Shown piece by piece: positions 43,633-52,454 of a DNA stretch of 56,942 nucleotides (position 1 is the stretch's first letter; every line of letters begins with the position of its first letter). The notes beneath the pieces are model-generated. The model ran no database searches, had not been told where the DNA came from, and was given only the letters and a program-made list of their open reading frames with translations. The stretch spans positions 1 through 56,942 of the forward strand of contig CAKPQL010000008.1 in the NCBI GenBank assembly GCA_934178555.1, read 5' to 3'. The translations under genes were made by a program, and so were the position numbers. The DNA is from an uncultured Clostridia bacterium (GTDB taxonomy: Bacteria > Bacillota > Clostridia > TANB77 > CAG-508).

Positions 43633-46600
43633 ATGAAAGTAAAAAAACTATTATTATCTATAGCATTAATGGCACTTGCAGTTTTATTAATGTTTAACAC
43701 AAAAACATATGCTGCAACTGGTTCATGGAAATTAGGTGTAGTTAAGGTAAGACAAGGAATAACAACTAAAAATGGGGCAGAGTCTAATACAACTAAATAT
43801 TCTTATGAATTAAATACTAAACCAGTTTTGAAAATTGTAGATAAAACAAGTGGTACAGCAGATTATAGAAATGCGATATATTGTTTAAAAGCAGGACAAG
43901 GTTTTGGTTCTGACAATTATACAATGTCAGATGTGGTATATAATACATATTACGATATGGTAACTGAGAAATCACAAGTTAATTCAATATTAAATTTAAG
44001 CAATGCTAACTACGGTTCTATATTGTGGTTATTAGATAATATATATTTACCTAAGCAAACACCTATAGAAACAAGACAACAAGCAAGAAATAAATTATTA
44101 AAAAATGCATTTGCAAGTGAATTTTCAAATGTAAATAGCTTTTTTTATGATTGGAAAGTTAATGAATTATATATAACAGATGATGACATAGAGGTTATAC
44201 AACAATGGGCATTGTGGTATTTTACAAATGAAAATGAATCTAATTCAAATATTTTCCACACAGATGTATTACCTGCATTGCAAATAAGCAGAACTGGAAT
44301 AGGTTCACATACATCATTATCAGACGAAGGACCAGAATTAACTGATTGGGCTGATTCAACAAAAGAAGGATATGTTCGTGAGCAAGAGGCAGAAGTTTTA
44401 TATAATTACCTTATAAATACAGCAAAAGCAAATTCAAATTATTCAAAAGTTCCAACAACAATATCAATAAATCATAATACAAATCCAGTGGTAAAGCAAT
44501 CAACAATCTTAAATACAACTTATATGATTGCAGGACCATTTGAGATAATAAAAACAGGAAATACAGAATATACATTTTCAGGAAATGTAGTAGATAAAAA
44601 CGGAAATAATTTGCAATATACAATATGTGATGCAAATGGTAATGCAATTTCTGGAAAAAGAACATTGGAAGATACTGTAGGAAATGGACAATTCTATATA
44701 AAAATAGAAAAATCAAATTTAACATCTAATAATATAACAGATATAAAATTACAAATAACTTATACAACCAATGATACTAAAGCAACATTTTGGACTGTTT
44801 CTGGAAGTAATGTAGATCAGCCAGTAGTAGTAGTAGAAAGAACACCAAAAACAGAACCAGACGAGATAGAGATACATATACCAAAATTTGATTTAGCATT
44901 AAGAAAATACATAGTAGGTGTAACAAGAAATGGAGTAAAACAAGATATAAGTGAGTTAACAGGAAGAATACCAGATATAAACAAAGTACCTTTAAATAGT
45001 ACTGATACAACAGCAGAGTATAAACATAGAAAGGATCCAGTGCCTGTAGAAACAGGAGATTTAGTAGAATATATAATTGCTATATATAATGAAGGTGAAA
45101 TTGCAGGAAGAGCAACAGAAATTATAGACTATTTACCAGAAGGATTAGAATTTTATAGTGCAAACTCAACAGATTATACTTTTACAGTATCATCAGATAA
45201 GAGAAAGATTACAATAACGCAAAAAACTTCTGACAATTTAGCTGCATATGATGGAACAACATTAGATTCAAAAGAGATAAAATTTACTTGTGTGGTAACA
45301 AAAAAAGAAGATAAATTGCAAGACACGATACTAACCAATATTGCAGAGATAACAGAATGCTATGATGCAAATAATGTAAAGATGTATCAAACTGGAGATG
45401 ATAGAGATTCTGAACCTAATAATTTAAGAAGGCCAACAGATGAAAATTTACCATCATATAAAGGAAATGATTCAAATAAATCAGATTTAACAGATAAATC
45501 ATATCATTATAAAGGACAACAAGATGATGATGATTTTGAAAAATTAAAAGTAACAACACCAGAATTCGATCTTGCATTAAGAAAATTTATAACACACATT
45601 AATGGAACAGAAGTAGAAAACAGTAGAGAGCCAGTAGTAGATACAACACCTCTTAAAAATGGAACAGGCACAACAGCTAAGTATACACATCCAAAAAATC
45701 CTTTAGTTGTAAAAATTGGTGAGACAGTAAGATATAAAATAAGAATATACAATGAAGGCGATGTGGATGGATATGTTACAGTAATAGAAGATTATTTACC
45801 AGAAGAATTAGAAATGGTTCCAACAAGTGAAAGTACTATAAATGAAAAATATGGATGGTCAGTTCATGGAAGAGTTATAACTTCTACTTATTTAAATGGT
45901 CAAGTTATAAAAGCATATGATGGTGGAGATAAATTAGACTATAAAGATGTAGAAATAGAATGTAGAGTTAAAGATACAGAGAATGTAGGAAAAATATTAA
46001 CAAATATAGCACAAATAAATGGAGAAAGCCAAGATGATAGAGATTCAAAACCTTCTAATGTTGTAAAACCAACAGATACAAATTTACCAGAATATGCAGA
46101 AAATCAAGAAGATGATGATGATTACGAGAAAGTAAAAATATATCAACCGGAATATGATTTAGCATTAAGAAAATTCATTGTAGAAATAAATGGAGTGAAA
46201 CCAGATGAAAGTAGAGTACCTGTTGTTGATGTAACTCCTTTAAAGGATGGAACAGGCACAACAGCTAAGTATACACATCCAAAAAATCCTTTAGTAGTTA
46301 GAAATGGAGATATTGTAGTATATACAATTAGAGTATACAATGAAGGTAAATTTAATGGATATGCAGAAGAGATAAAAGATAATATACCAGAAGGATTAGA
46401 GTATATAATAGATAATGAAATAAACATCGAATACAGATGGAAATTATCTGATGATGAAAAACAAGTTTCAACAGATTACTTATCTAAAGGAAGAGATAAA
46501 GATAATGTAATAAAATCTTTTGATAGTGATACAATGGAAACTTTAGATTATAAAGATGTTAAAATAGCATTTAAAGTTATTGAACCAAATACATCAACAA

Positions 46601-47952
46601 GAATAATTACAAATATTGCAGAGATTAAAAAGGATGATGGAAAAGATATAGATTCAACACCAGATAATGATATTCCAGATGAAGATGATATTGATGTTGA
46701 ACATATTAAATTAAAATATTTTGATTTAGCACTAAGAAAATTTATAACAAAAGTAGAAAGTAAAACAGGAGAAAATCTTCCAATTGAAACAGATGAAACA
46801 AAGGATGTATCAAGGGAACCAAAAGTAGAAATTGATGAAAATGGAAAAATTAAATATATCCATCCAAAAGATCCAGTAATTGTTGCAAATAGTGATGTAG
46901 TAATATATACACTAAGAGTATATAATGAAGGTGGAGTAGATGGATATGCAGACGAAATAAAAGATGATGTTCCTAATGGATTAGAATTAATACCAGATCA
47001 TGAAATAAATGTACAATATGGTTGGGTAATGTATGATGAAGACGGAAAGGTTACAGATGATCCAGAAAAAGCTAAAACTATAAGAACAACATATTTATCA
47101 GAAGAAAAAAGTGAAGATAATGTAATAAAAGCATTTGATAGAGAAACAATGGATACACCAGATTATAAGGAAGTAAAAGTTGCATTTAAAGTAGTAGAAA
47201 AAAATGTTGATGAAGAAAGAATAATTATAAATACAGCTGAGATATCTAAAGATAGTGATGATGATGAAGATTCAACACCAGATAATGATGTTCCAAACGA
47301 AGATGATATAGATAAAGAATATGTAAAAGTAAAATATTTTGATTTATCATTATTGAAATGGGTAAGTAAGGTAATGATTACAGAAAATGGAGAGACAAAA
47401 GTTACTGAAACAGGATTTAATGGATTAGAAGATCCAGAACCTGTAGTAAAAATTGAGCTTAAACCAAATCAAATAAATTCTATAGTGTTAAAATATGAAT
47501 ATGGCATAAAGATTACTAATGAAGGTCAGATAGCAGGTTATGCTAAAGAAGTAGCAGACTATATACCAGAAGGATTAGAATTTATACCAGAAGATAACCC
47601 ATTATGGAAATTAGAAAAAGATGGAAAAATTGTAACAAGACAGTTAGAAGATAAATTATTGCAACCTGGCGAAAGTACAATAATTACTGTAGTATTTAAG
47701 TGGAAAAATAGCAAGGACAATTTTGGTACAAAAGTAAACTGGGCTGAAATAAGTGAGGATGCAAATGATAAAGATGCAGAGGATATAGATTCAACACCAG
47801 ATAATGAAGTAAGAGGTGAAGATGATATAGATTACGCAGTAATAACATTAATACCAAAAACAGGTCAAGTAACTGCATTTATAATTTTACCAACAATAGT
47901 ATTAGCAGTACTTTCTACAGGAATAGTATTAATTAAAAAATATGTATTATAA
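43633..47952 (+). CDS. LPxTG-type adhesin with thioester-like domain and five isopeptide-type repeats
   Basis: 1439 residues. Signal peptide (1-28). The N-terminal domain has Cys84 (IYCLKAGQG) and Q190-Q191 in IQQWALWYFT, which matches the Cys/TQxA[IVT]W pair of thioester domains that bind covalently to host surfaces. Five repeats begin at about 419, 645, 841, 1030 and 1236 with [FY]DLALRK[FY]I (the fifth is FDLSLLKWV), the start of DUF11-like beta domains whose Lys often forms isopeptide bonds. The C-terminus has IPKTG (1407-1411), a hydrophobic helix and KK: a cell-wall sorting signal. RBS AAGGAAGG. Binding target unknown. It lies just beyond the secretion operon but has its own promoters. 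Confidence 0.88.
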   Translation: MKVKKLLLSIALMALAVLLMFNTKTYAATGSWKLGVVKVRQGITTKNGAESNTTKYSYELNTKPVLKIVDKTSGTADYRNAIYCLKAGQGFGSDNYTMSDVVYNTYYDMVTEKSQVNSILNLSNANYGSILWLLDNIYLPKQTPIETRQQARNKLLKNAFASEFSNVNSFFYDWKVNELYITDDDIEVIQQWALWYFTNENESNSNIFHTDVLPALQISRTGIGSHTSLSDEGPELTDWADSTKEGYVREQEAEVLYNYLINTAKANSNYSKVPTTISINHNTNPVVKQSTILNTTYMIAGPFEIIKTGNTEYTFSGNVVDKNGNNLQYTICDANGNAISGKRTLEDTVGNGQFYIKIEKSNLTSNNITDIKLQITYTTNDTKATFWTVSGSNVDQPVVVVERTPKTEPDEIEIHIPKFDLALRKYIVGVTRNGVKQDISELTGRIPDINKVPLNSTDTTAEYKHRKDPVPVETGDLVEYIIAIYNEGEIAGRATEIIDYLPEGLEFYSANSTDYTFTVSSDKRKITITQKTSDNLAAYDGTTLDSKEIKFTCVVTKKEDKLQDTILTNIAEITECYDANNVKMYQTGDDRDSEPNNLRRPTDENLPSYKGNDSNKSDLTDKSYHYKGQQDDDDFEKLKVTTPEFDLALRKFITHINGTEVENSREPVVDTTPLKNGTGTTAKYTHPKNPLVVKIGETVRYKIRIYNEGDVDGYVTVIEDYLPEELEMVPTSESTINEKYGWSVHGRVITSTYLNGQVIKAYDGGDKLDYKDVEIECRVKDTENVGKILTNIAQINGESQDDRDSKPSNVVKPTDTNLPEYAENQEDDDDYEKVKIYQPEYDLALRKFIVEINGVKPDESRVPVVDVTPLKDGTGTTAKYTHPKNPLVVRNGDIVVYTIRVYNEGKFNGYAEEIKDNIPEGLEYIIDNEINIEYRWKLSDDEKQVSTDYLSKGRDKDNVIKSFDSDTMETLDYKDVKIAFKVIEPNTSTRIITNIAEIKKDDGKDIDSTPDNDIPDEDDIDVEHIKLKYFDLALRKFITKVESKTGENLPIETDETKDVSREPKVEIDENGKIKYIHPKDPVIVANSDVVIYTLRVYNEGGVDGYADEIKDDVPNGLELIPDHEINVQYGWVMYDEDGKVTDDPEKAKTIRTTYLSEEKSEDNVIKAFDRETMDTPDYKEVKVAFKVVEKNVDEERIIINTAEISKDSDDDEDSTPDNDVPNEDDIDKEYVKVKYFDLSLLKWVSKVMITENGETKVTETGFNGLEDPEPVVKIELKPNQINSIVLKYEYGIKITNEGQIAGYAKEVADYIPEGLEFIPEDNPLWKLEKDGKIVTRQLEDKLLQPGESTIITVVFKWKNSKDNFGTKVNWAEISEDANDKDAEDIDSTPDNEVRGEDDIDYAVITLIPKTGQVTAFIILPTIVLAVLSTGIVLIKKYVL

Positions 47953-47962
47953 TAATACAATG

Positions 47963-47990
47963 AGAGCGCATTAAAAGCGCTCTTATTATT
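47963..47990 (+). terminator. terminator after the adhesin gene
   Basis: AGAGCGC, loop ATTAAAA, GCGCTCT, then TATTATTT. Confidence 0.75.
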
Positions 47991-48036
47991 TGTTGAATAT
48001 ATAAATTATGCTAAATAAAAAAAGGAGAAAAAGCTG

Positions 48037-48489
48037 ATGGATAATTTTATGAAAATAGCATTAGAAAATGCGATGGAAAACAATGAAGGAGGGCCATTTG
48101 GAGCGGTAATTATAGATAAGCAAAAAAATATAATTGCAAGTGGTAATAATAAAGTATTAAAAGAAAATGACCCAACTGCACATGCTGAAATTGTTGCCAT
48201 AAGGAAAGCGTGCAAGTTTTTAAAAACATATGATTTATCTGAATATATATTATATTCATCTTGCGAACCTTGTCCAATGTGCTTATCTGCTATAATATGG
48301 GCAAATATAAAAACTGTATATTATGGTTGTACAAGAAAAGATGCAGCAGAAATTGGATTTAGAGATGACATAATATATAAATATTTAAAAGGAGAGAAAG
48401 TGGATTTAATAAATATGAAACAAATGAATAGAGATGAGTGTATAGAAGCATTTGAACAATATAAACAAAGTAGAGGAACTATATATTAA
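48037..48489 (+). CDS. guaD: guanine deaminase
   Basis: Converts guanine to xanthine and ammonia in the cytoplasm (purine salvage). 150 residues. Cytidine deaminase-like zinc motifs HAE (DPTAHAEIVAIRKAC) and PCPMC (SCEPCPMCLSAI). The flanking sequence, GGPFGAVI at the start and DAAEIGFRDDIIY near the end, fits GuaD rather than the tRNA deaminase TadA. RBS AAAGGAG. Confidence 0.85.
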   Translation: MDNFMKIALENAMENNEGGPFGAVIIDKQKNIIASGNNKVLKENDPTAHAEIVAIRKACKFLKTYDLSEYILYSSCEPCPMCLSAIIWANIKTVYYGCTRKDAAEIGFRDDIIYKYLKGEKVDLINMKQMNRDECIEAFEQYKQSRGTIY

Positions 48490-48612
48490 TGAGATATAAT
48501 AAATACTCATATGATTCTAAAATAAAGTGAGCAATGATATGATTTTAAGAAATGTTGAAAGAGAAAAAAGAAAAAAGAAATAAAAAGAAGTAAATAGTGT
48601 TATAAAAGTTTC

Positions 48613-48642
48613 GTTCTAATACAACCCCTATGCGAATACAAT
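48613..48642 (+). promoter_or_regulatory. sigma-E type promoter of spoIIID
   Basis: -10 AATACAAT (48635-48642) against the sigma-E consensus CATACAnT; 14-bp spacer; weaker -35 GTTCTAAT (48613-48620). The start site would be near 48649, past the 5' arm of the hairpin below. Confidence 0.5.
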
Positions 48643-48668
48643 TAAACAAAAGTATTCGTATGGGGGTT
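48623..48668 (+). promoter_or_regulatory. 17-bp hairpin covering the spoIIID ribosome-binding site
   Basis: AACCCCTATGCGAATAC (48623-48639) pairs with GTATTCGTATGGGGGTT (48652-48668), with two G-U pairs and no mismatch; the loop is 12 nt. The GGGGG used as RBS (48662-48666, 9 nt before ATG) is inside the stem. No T-run follows, so it is not a terminator. Confidence 0.8.
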
Positions 48669-48675
48669 AAAGTTC

Positions 48676-48939
48676 ATGAGAAATGTTTCAATAGAAGAGC
48701 GTGCCATAAAACTTGCGCACTATATAATAGATTCAAAAGATACGGTAAGAGGAGCTGCTAAAAAATTTGGAATAAGTAAGAGTACAGTACACAAGGATGT
48801 ATCTGAAAGATTATTGACCATAAATAAAACTCTAGCAATAGAGGTAAGGAGAATACTAGATGAAAACAAGGCTGAAAGACATATAAGAGGAGGGATGGCA
48901 ACTAAATTAAAATACAGCGAAAAGCATAGAGCATGTTAG
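48676..48939 (+). CDS. spoIIID: sporulation transcriptional regulator SpoIIID
   Basis: DNA-binding protein that reshapes the sigma-E regulon in the mother cell. 87 residues, full length. Helix-turn-helix at about 20-45 (TVRGAAKKFGISKSTVHKDVSERL) and a basic C-terminal helix (RHIRGGMATKLKY) are diagnostic. ATG 48676, 9 nt after GGGGG. Its RBS is hidden in a hairpin in longer transcripts (see 48623), and a sigma-E type promoter lies in that hairpin. Convergent with the zinc-ribbon gene, with a shared terminator between. Confidence 0.96.
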   Translation: MRNVSIEERAIKLAHYIIDSKDTVRGAAKKFGISKSTVHKDVSERLLTINKTLAIEVRRILDENKAERHIRGGMATKLKYSEKHRAC

Positions 48940-48969
48940 CAGAATAAACAGTAAATATATGAAATAAAA

Positions 48970-48997
48970 AAATCTCACATAAAGTGAGATTTTTTTA
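48970..48997. terminator. bidirectional terminator between spoIIID and the zinc-ribbon gene
   Basis: AAATCTCAC, loop ATAAA, GTGAGATTT with A-run on one side and T-run on the other. It serves both converging genes. Confidence 0.88.
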
Positions 48998-49153
48998 TTA
49001 ATGATTGTTTCTTTGTTGTTTTCTAGCTTTTCTGCAAGCTGGACATCTTTGTGGTTCATTATCAAAACCTTTTTCAGCATAAAATGCTTGTTCACCTTCT
49101 GTGAAAACAAATTCAGCACCACAATCTTTGCATACTAATGTTTTGTCTGCCAT
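48998..49153 (-). CDS. zinc-ribbon protein (CxxC...CxxC)
   Basis: 51 residues, read on the minus strand. It has two CxxC pairs (CKDCGAEF and CPACRKARK) and the segment FTEGEQAFYAEKGF between them, a small zinc-ribbon family common in Firmicutes; function unknown. The RBS on the minus strand is AAAGGAGG just before ATG. It ends at the shared terminator. One of only two minus-strand genes here. Confidence 0.88.
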   Translation of the reverse strand: MADKTLVCKDCGAEFVFTEGEQAFYAEKGFDNEPQRCPACRKARKQQRNNH

Positions 49154-49459
49154 CTATAGGTTCCTCCTTTTTAGAATATTAATTTAATTTTTACGACTTA
49201 AATGGCACATTCTAAAAAGAAGGCAATAGTCTAAAGATTAAATTTAGTTATAAAAAATAACCACTTAAAATATAACACACAAAATTGAAATATACAAGCG
49301 TTTTTGTAATTTTACTTGAAAAATATGAGTTTTTATTATAAACTATATGAGTAAAATAAAAGTATTTTTAAATGACAGACTAAAAAAGACTATGTAAATG
49401 ATATAAATTTGCAGCAGTATAATGATGTCGTAAAAAATATATATAAAGGAGTGTTCATT
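49154..49459 (+). promoter_or_regulatory. 306-bp divergent intergenic region upstream of rplI
   Basis: No gene is seen. A possible rplI promoter is TTGAAA (49316-49321), 17 bp, TAAACT (49339-49344). The promoter of the minus-strand zinc-ribbon gene must also lie here, but I cannot pick it out. Confidence 0.4.
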
Positions 49460-49906
49460 ATGAAAGTTATATTATTAGAAGATATAAAAAATGTTGGAAA
49501 AAAGGATGAAATATTAAATGCAAATGATGGATATGCAAGAAATTTTTTGTTCCCTAAAAAGTTAGCAGTAGAAGCAACTCCTGATAATTTAAAAAAACTA
49601 AAAGATAAAAAAAATTCAGAAGCACACAAAAAAGAATTAGATAAACAAAAAGCAAAAGAAATATCAGAAAAGATAGCTAAATTGGAATTAAAATTAACAG
49701 TTAAGGCTGGAGAAAATGGAAGAATATTTGGAGGCATAACAGCAAAGGAAATTTCAGAAGAATTAAAAAAACAGTATAATATAGAAGTTGATAAAAAGAA
49801 AATAGTGTTACCTGAAACAATAAAAACATTAGGAAGATTTTCTGTAGATATAAAATTATACGAAGGAATAATTGCAAAATTAACATTGGATATAAAATCA
49901 GAATAA
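49460..49906 (+). CDS. rplI: 50S ribosomal protein L9
   Basis: Binds 23S rRNA at the base of the L1 stalk. 148 residues, full length: N-terminal domain (MKVILLEDIKNVGKKDEI, NDGYARNFLFPKKLA), the long connecting helix (about 41-75, rich in K and E) and C-terminal domain (GENGRIFGGITAKEIS). Start ATG 49460 is 7 nt after AAAGGAG; upstream in-frame starts lack an RBS. It is followed 21 bp later by dnaB, the standard order. Confidence 0.97.
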   Translation: MKVILLEDIKNVGKKDEILNANDGYARNFLFPKKLAVEATPDNLKKLKDKKNSEAHKKELDKQKAKEISEKIAKLELKLTVKAGENGRIFGGITAKEISEELKKQYNIEVDKKKIVLPETIKTLGRFSVDIKLYEGIIAKLTLDIKSE

Positions 49907-49927
49907 AAACAGAAAAGAGGAAAAAAC

Positions 49928-51256
49928 ATGGAAATAGGAAAAATACCACCACATGATATAGAAGCAGAGCAGGCTGTTTTGGGTAGTATGCTTACAGATA
50001 AAGATGCAGTTATTGAAAGCTTAGAAGTACTAAAAAAAGATGATTTTTATAGAGAAGATAATAAAACAATTTTTGAAGCAATATTCAATTTATATAATAA
50101 AGCTGAACCCATAGATATAATTACTGTAAAAGATGAATTAGTCTCATTAGGAAAATTTGAGGCAGTTGGTGGATTAGAATATCTTGCATCATTGCCTGAG
50201 AAGGTTCCGCTTGTATCAAATGTAGATAGATATATAAAAATAGTAGAGGAAAAGGCAATTTTAAGAAATCTAATAAAAGCATCAAATGATATTGTGGCAA
50301 TGGGATATGCAGAGAATGAAGAAGTAGACGATATAATGGATTTGGCTGAAAAGAAAATTTTCGAGATAATACAAAAAAAGAATACAAAAGGATATACACC
50401 TATAAAGGATGTATTGGTAGAAACTTTTGCAGAATTAGAGAGACTATATAATCAAAAAACAGCAATAACTGGTGTACCTACAGGTTTTGCAGACTTGGAT
50501 TACAAAACATCTGGATTGCATAAATCAGATTTGGTGTTGGTTGCTGCACGTCCTGCAATGGGTAAATCTGCATTTGTATTAAATATTGCAACAAATGCTG
50601 CACTAAAAGCAAATGTGCCAGTAGTAATATTTAACTTAGAAATGTCTAAAGAGCAATTAGTAAACAGAATGCTATGTAGTGAGGCTATGGTGGATAGCAA
50701 TAAAGTTAGAACAGGAAAAATAGAAGAAGATGATTGGGTAAAACTTGCAACAGCATTAGGTCCATTATCAGAGGCTCCAATTTATATAGATGATACACCA
50801 GGAATTTCAATTATGGAAATAAGAGCAAAATGTAGGAAATTAAAATTAGAGAAAAATATAGGGTTAGTTATAATAGATTATTTGCAATTGGTACAGGGAA
50901 GCGGAAAAAGAAATGCTAGCCGTGAACAAGAAATTTCTGAAATAAGTAGATCTTTAAAGATATTAGCAAAAGAATTAGATGTACCAGTTATTGCATTATC
51001 ACAATTATCAAGAGCAGCAGAACAAAGGCAAGATCATAGACCAATGCTTTCAGATTTGCGTGAGTCTGGAGCAATAGAACAAGATGCTGATATAGTAATG
51101 TTTATATATAGAGATGATTATTATAATGAAAATAGTGAAAAAAAGAATATTGCAGAAGTTACACTTGCAAAACATAGAGGGGGGTCGACTGGAACAGTAG
51201 AATTGTTATGGCTAGGCAATTATACTAAGTTTGTAAATATCGAAAAAAATATGTAA
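49928..51256 (+). CDS. dnaB: replicative DNA helicase
   Basis: Hexameric 5'-3' helicase that unwinds DNA at the fork. 442 residues. N-terminal DnaB domain (PPHDIEAEQAVLGSML), linker, RecA-like domain with Walker A (ARPAMGKSAF near 208), Walker B (LVIIDYLQLV), and the DnaB4 motif (LSQLSRAAEQR.DHRPMLSDLRESGAIEQDAD). No intein. Co-transcribed with rplI. Confidence 0.97.
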   Translation: MEIGKIPPHDIEAEQAVLGSMLTDKDAVIESLEVLKKDDFYREDNKTIFEAIFNLYNKAEPIDIITVKDELVSLGKFEAVGGLEYLASLPEKVPLVSNVDRYIKIVEEKAILRNLIKASNDIVAMGYAENEEVDDIMDLAEKKIFEIIQKKNTKGYTPIKDVLVETFAELERLYNQKTAITGVPTGFADLDYKTSGLHKSDLVLVAARPAMGKSAFVLNIATNAALKANVPVVIFNLEMSKEQLVNRMLCSEAMVDSNKVRTGKIEEDDWVKLATALGPLSEAPIYIDDTPGISIMEIRAKCRKLKLEKNIGLVIIDYLQLVQGSGKRNASREQEISEISRSLKILAKELDVPVIALSQLSRAAEQRQDHRPMLSDLRESGAIEQDADIVMFIYRDDYYNENSEKKNIAEVTLAKHRGGSTGTVELLWLGNYTKFVNIEKNM

Positions 51257-51343
51257 AAAATATTATTATAATTTGCTGTAAGTTAATTACAAATAATGTA
51301 AAGGTATATGTTTATGCCTTAATAAAATAAATTAAAGGAGCAA

Positions 51344-52324
51344 ATGTTGGATAAAGTAATTAAAACAATAAATAAATATAACTTAATACAAAATGGAGAT
51401 AGAATTGTTATTGGTGTATCTGGAGGACCGGATTCGATTTGTTTATTACACATATTAAATAAAATAAAGGAGCAGTATAACATTCAATTATTTGTTGCAC
51501 ATATTAATCATATGATTAGAGAAAATGCGAAAATTGATGAAGAATATGTAAAAAAATTTTGCAAAGATTTGGATATACCAGTATATGTTAAGCATATAGA
51601 AGTATTAGATATAGCAAAACAACAAAAAATAGGTACAGAAGAAGCTGGGAGAAATGCTAGATATGAGTTCTTCGATGAAATTTTAAAAAAAACAAATTCA
51701 AATAAAATTGCAATAGCGCATAATAGCAACGACAAAGCTGAAACTGTAATAATGAATATATTAAGGGGAAGTGGAATATCAGGACTAAAAGGAATTGAAC
51801 CACAGAGAGAGAATAAGTATATAAGACCTTTAATTGAATGTACAAGGGACGAAATAGAAAAGTATTGTAAACAGAATAATTTAGAAACAAGACATGATGA
51901 ATCAAATGATGAAAATGTATATAGTAGAAATAAAATAAGAAATATAGTAATACCATACATAAAAAAAGAATTTAATAATAACATTATAAATACAATAAAT
52001 AGACTATCTGAAGTTGCAACAGAAGAAAGCGAATATATAAATAAAATTGTTGAAAAAGAATATAATAATATTTGTATAAAAGCAGAAGCGGATTCAATAG
52101 AGTTGGATTTGAAAAAATTCAATTCTTTAGATATTGTAATTAAAAGAAGAATGATATTGTATGTAATTAATAAATTACAAAATCATACAAAAGGAATTGA
52201 AAGAACTAACATAGAAGATATAATAAAGTTATGTAGTAATAATGTTGGAAATAAGTTTTTGATACCAACAAAAGGTTTAAAAGTACTAGTAAAGCATAAA
52301 AAGATTTTATTTACAAGGTCTTGA
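51344..52324 (+). CDS. tilS: tRNA(Ile)-lysidine synthetase, short form
   Basis: Adds lysine to C34 of tRNA-Ile(CAU) so that it reads AUA. 326 residues. PP-loop SGGPDS (26-31) and the N-terminal ATPase domain (AHINHMIRENA, EEAGRNARYEFF, HNSNDKAETV, RDEIEKYC) are complete, followed by the substrate-binding middle domain. The C-terminal domain found in longer TilS (about 460 residues) is missing; I see no continuation in any frame, so it looks like a natural short version. RBS AAAGGAG is only 3 nt from ATG; TTG 51347 is possible. Confidence 0.92.
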   Translation: MLDKVIKTINKYNLIQNGDRIVIGVSGGPDSICLLHILNKIKEQYNIQLFVAHINHMIRENAKIDEEYVKKFCKDLDIPVYVKHIEVLDIAKQQKIGTEEAGRNARYEFFDEILKKTNSNKIAIAHNSNDKAETVIMNILRGSGISGLKGIEPQRENKYIRPLIECTRDEIEKYCKQNNLETRHDESNDENVYSRNKIRNIVIPYIKKEFNNNIINTINRLSEVATEESEYINKIVEKEYNNICIKAEADSIELDLKKFNSLDIVIKRRMILYVINKLQNHTKGIERTNIEDIIKLCSNNVGNKFLIPTKGLKVLVKHKKILFTRS

Positions 52325-52334
52325 AAATAAAATC

Positions 52335-52362
52335 TTGATGTGGTATAGTATGGTATTATAAT
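52335..52362 (+). promoter_or_regulatory. promoter of ftsH
   Basis: TTGATG, 16-bp spacer, TATAAT. Confidence 0.5.
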
Positions 52363-52382
52363 GTCTTTTATGATATCAATGG

Positions 52383-52420
52383 TGCATAAGATGGCACAAT
52401 AGGTTCCGCTATCTTGTGCA
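52383..52420 (+). other. 13-bp hairpin in the ftsH leader
   Basis: TGCATAAGATGGC pairs with GCTATCTTGTGCA, with two G-U pairs, on a 12-nt loop. No T-run follows and the RBS lies 25 nt downstream, so neither a terminator nor RBS masking. Possible stability or regulatory element. Confidence 0.55.
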
Positions 52421-52454
52421 ATAATAAAATAACACATAAACATAGGAGGAAAGT

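Noticed and set aside
45540..47340. Recent tandem duplication in the adhesin gene
   Set aside because: The five domains share protein motifs but their DNA has diverged, apart from one short near-identical stretch; they are ordinary family repeats.
48037..48489. tRNA adenosine deaminase TadA
   Set aside because: GGPFGAVI, DPTAHAE and the DAAEIGF...IY tail fit guanine deaminase better.
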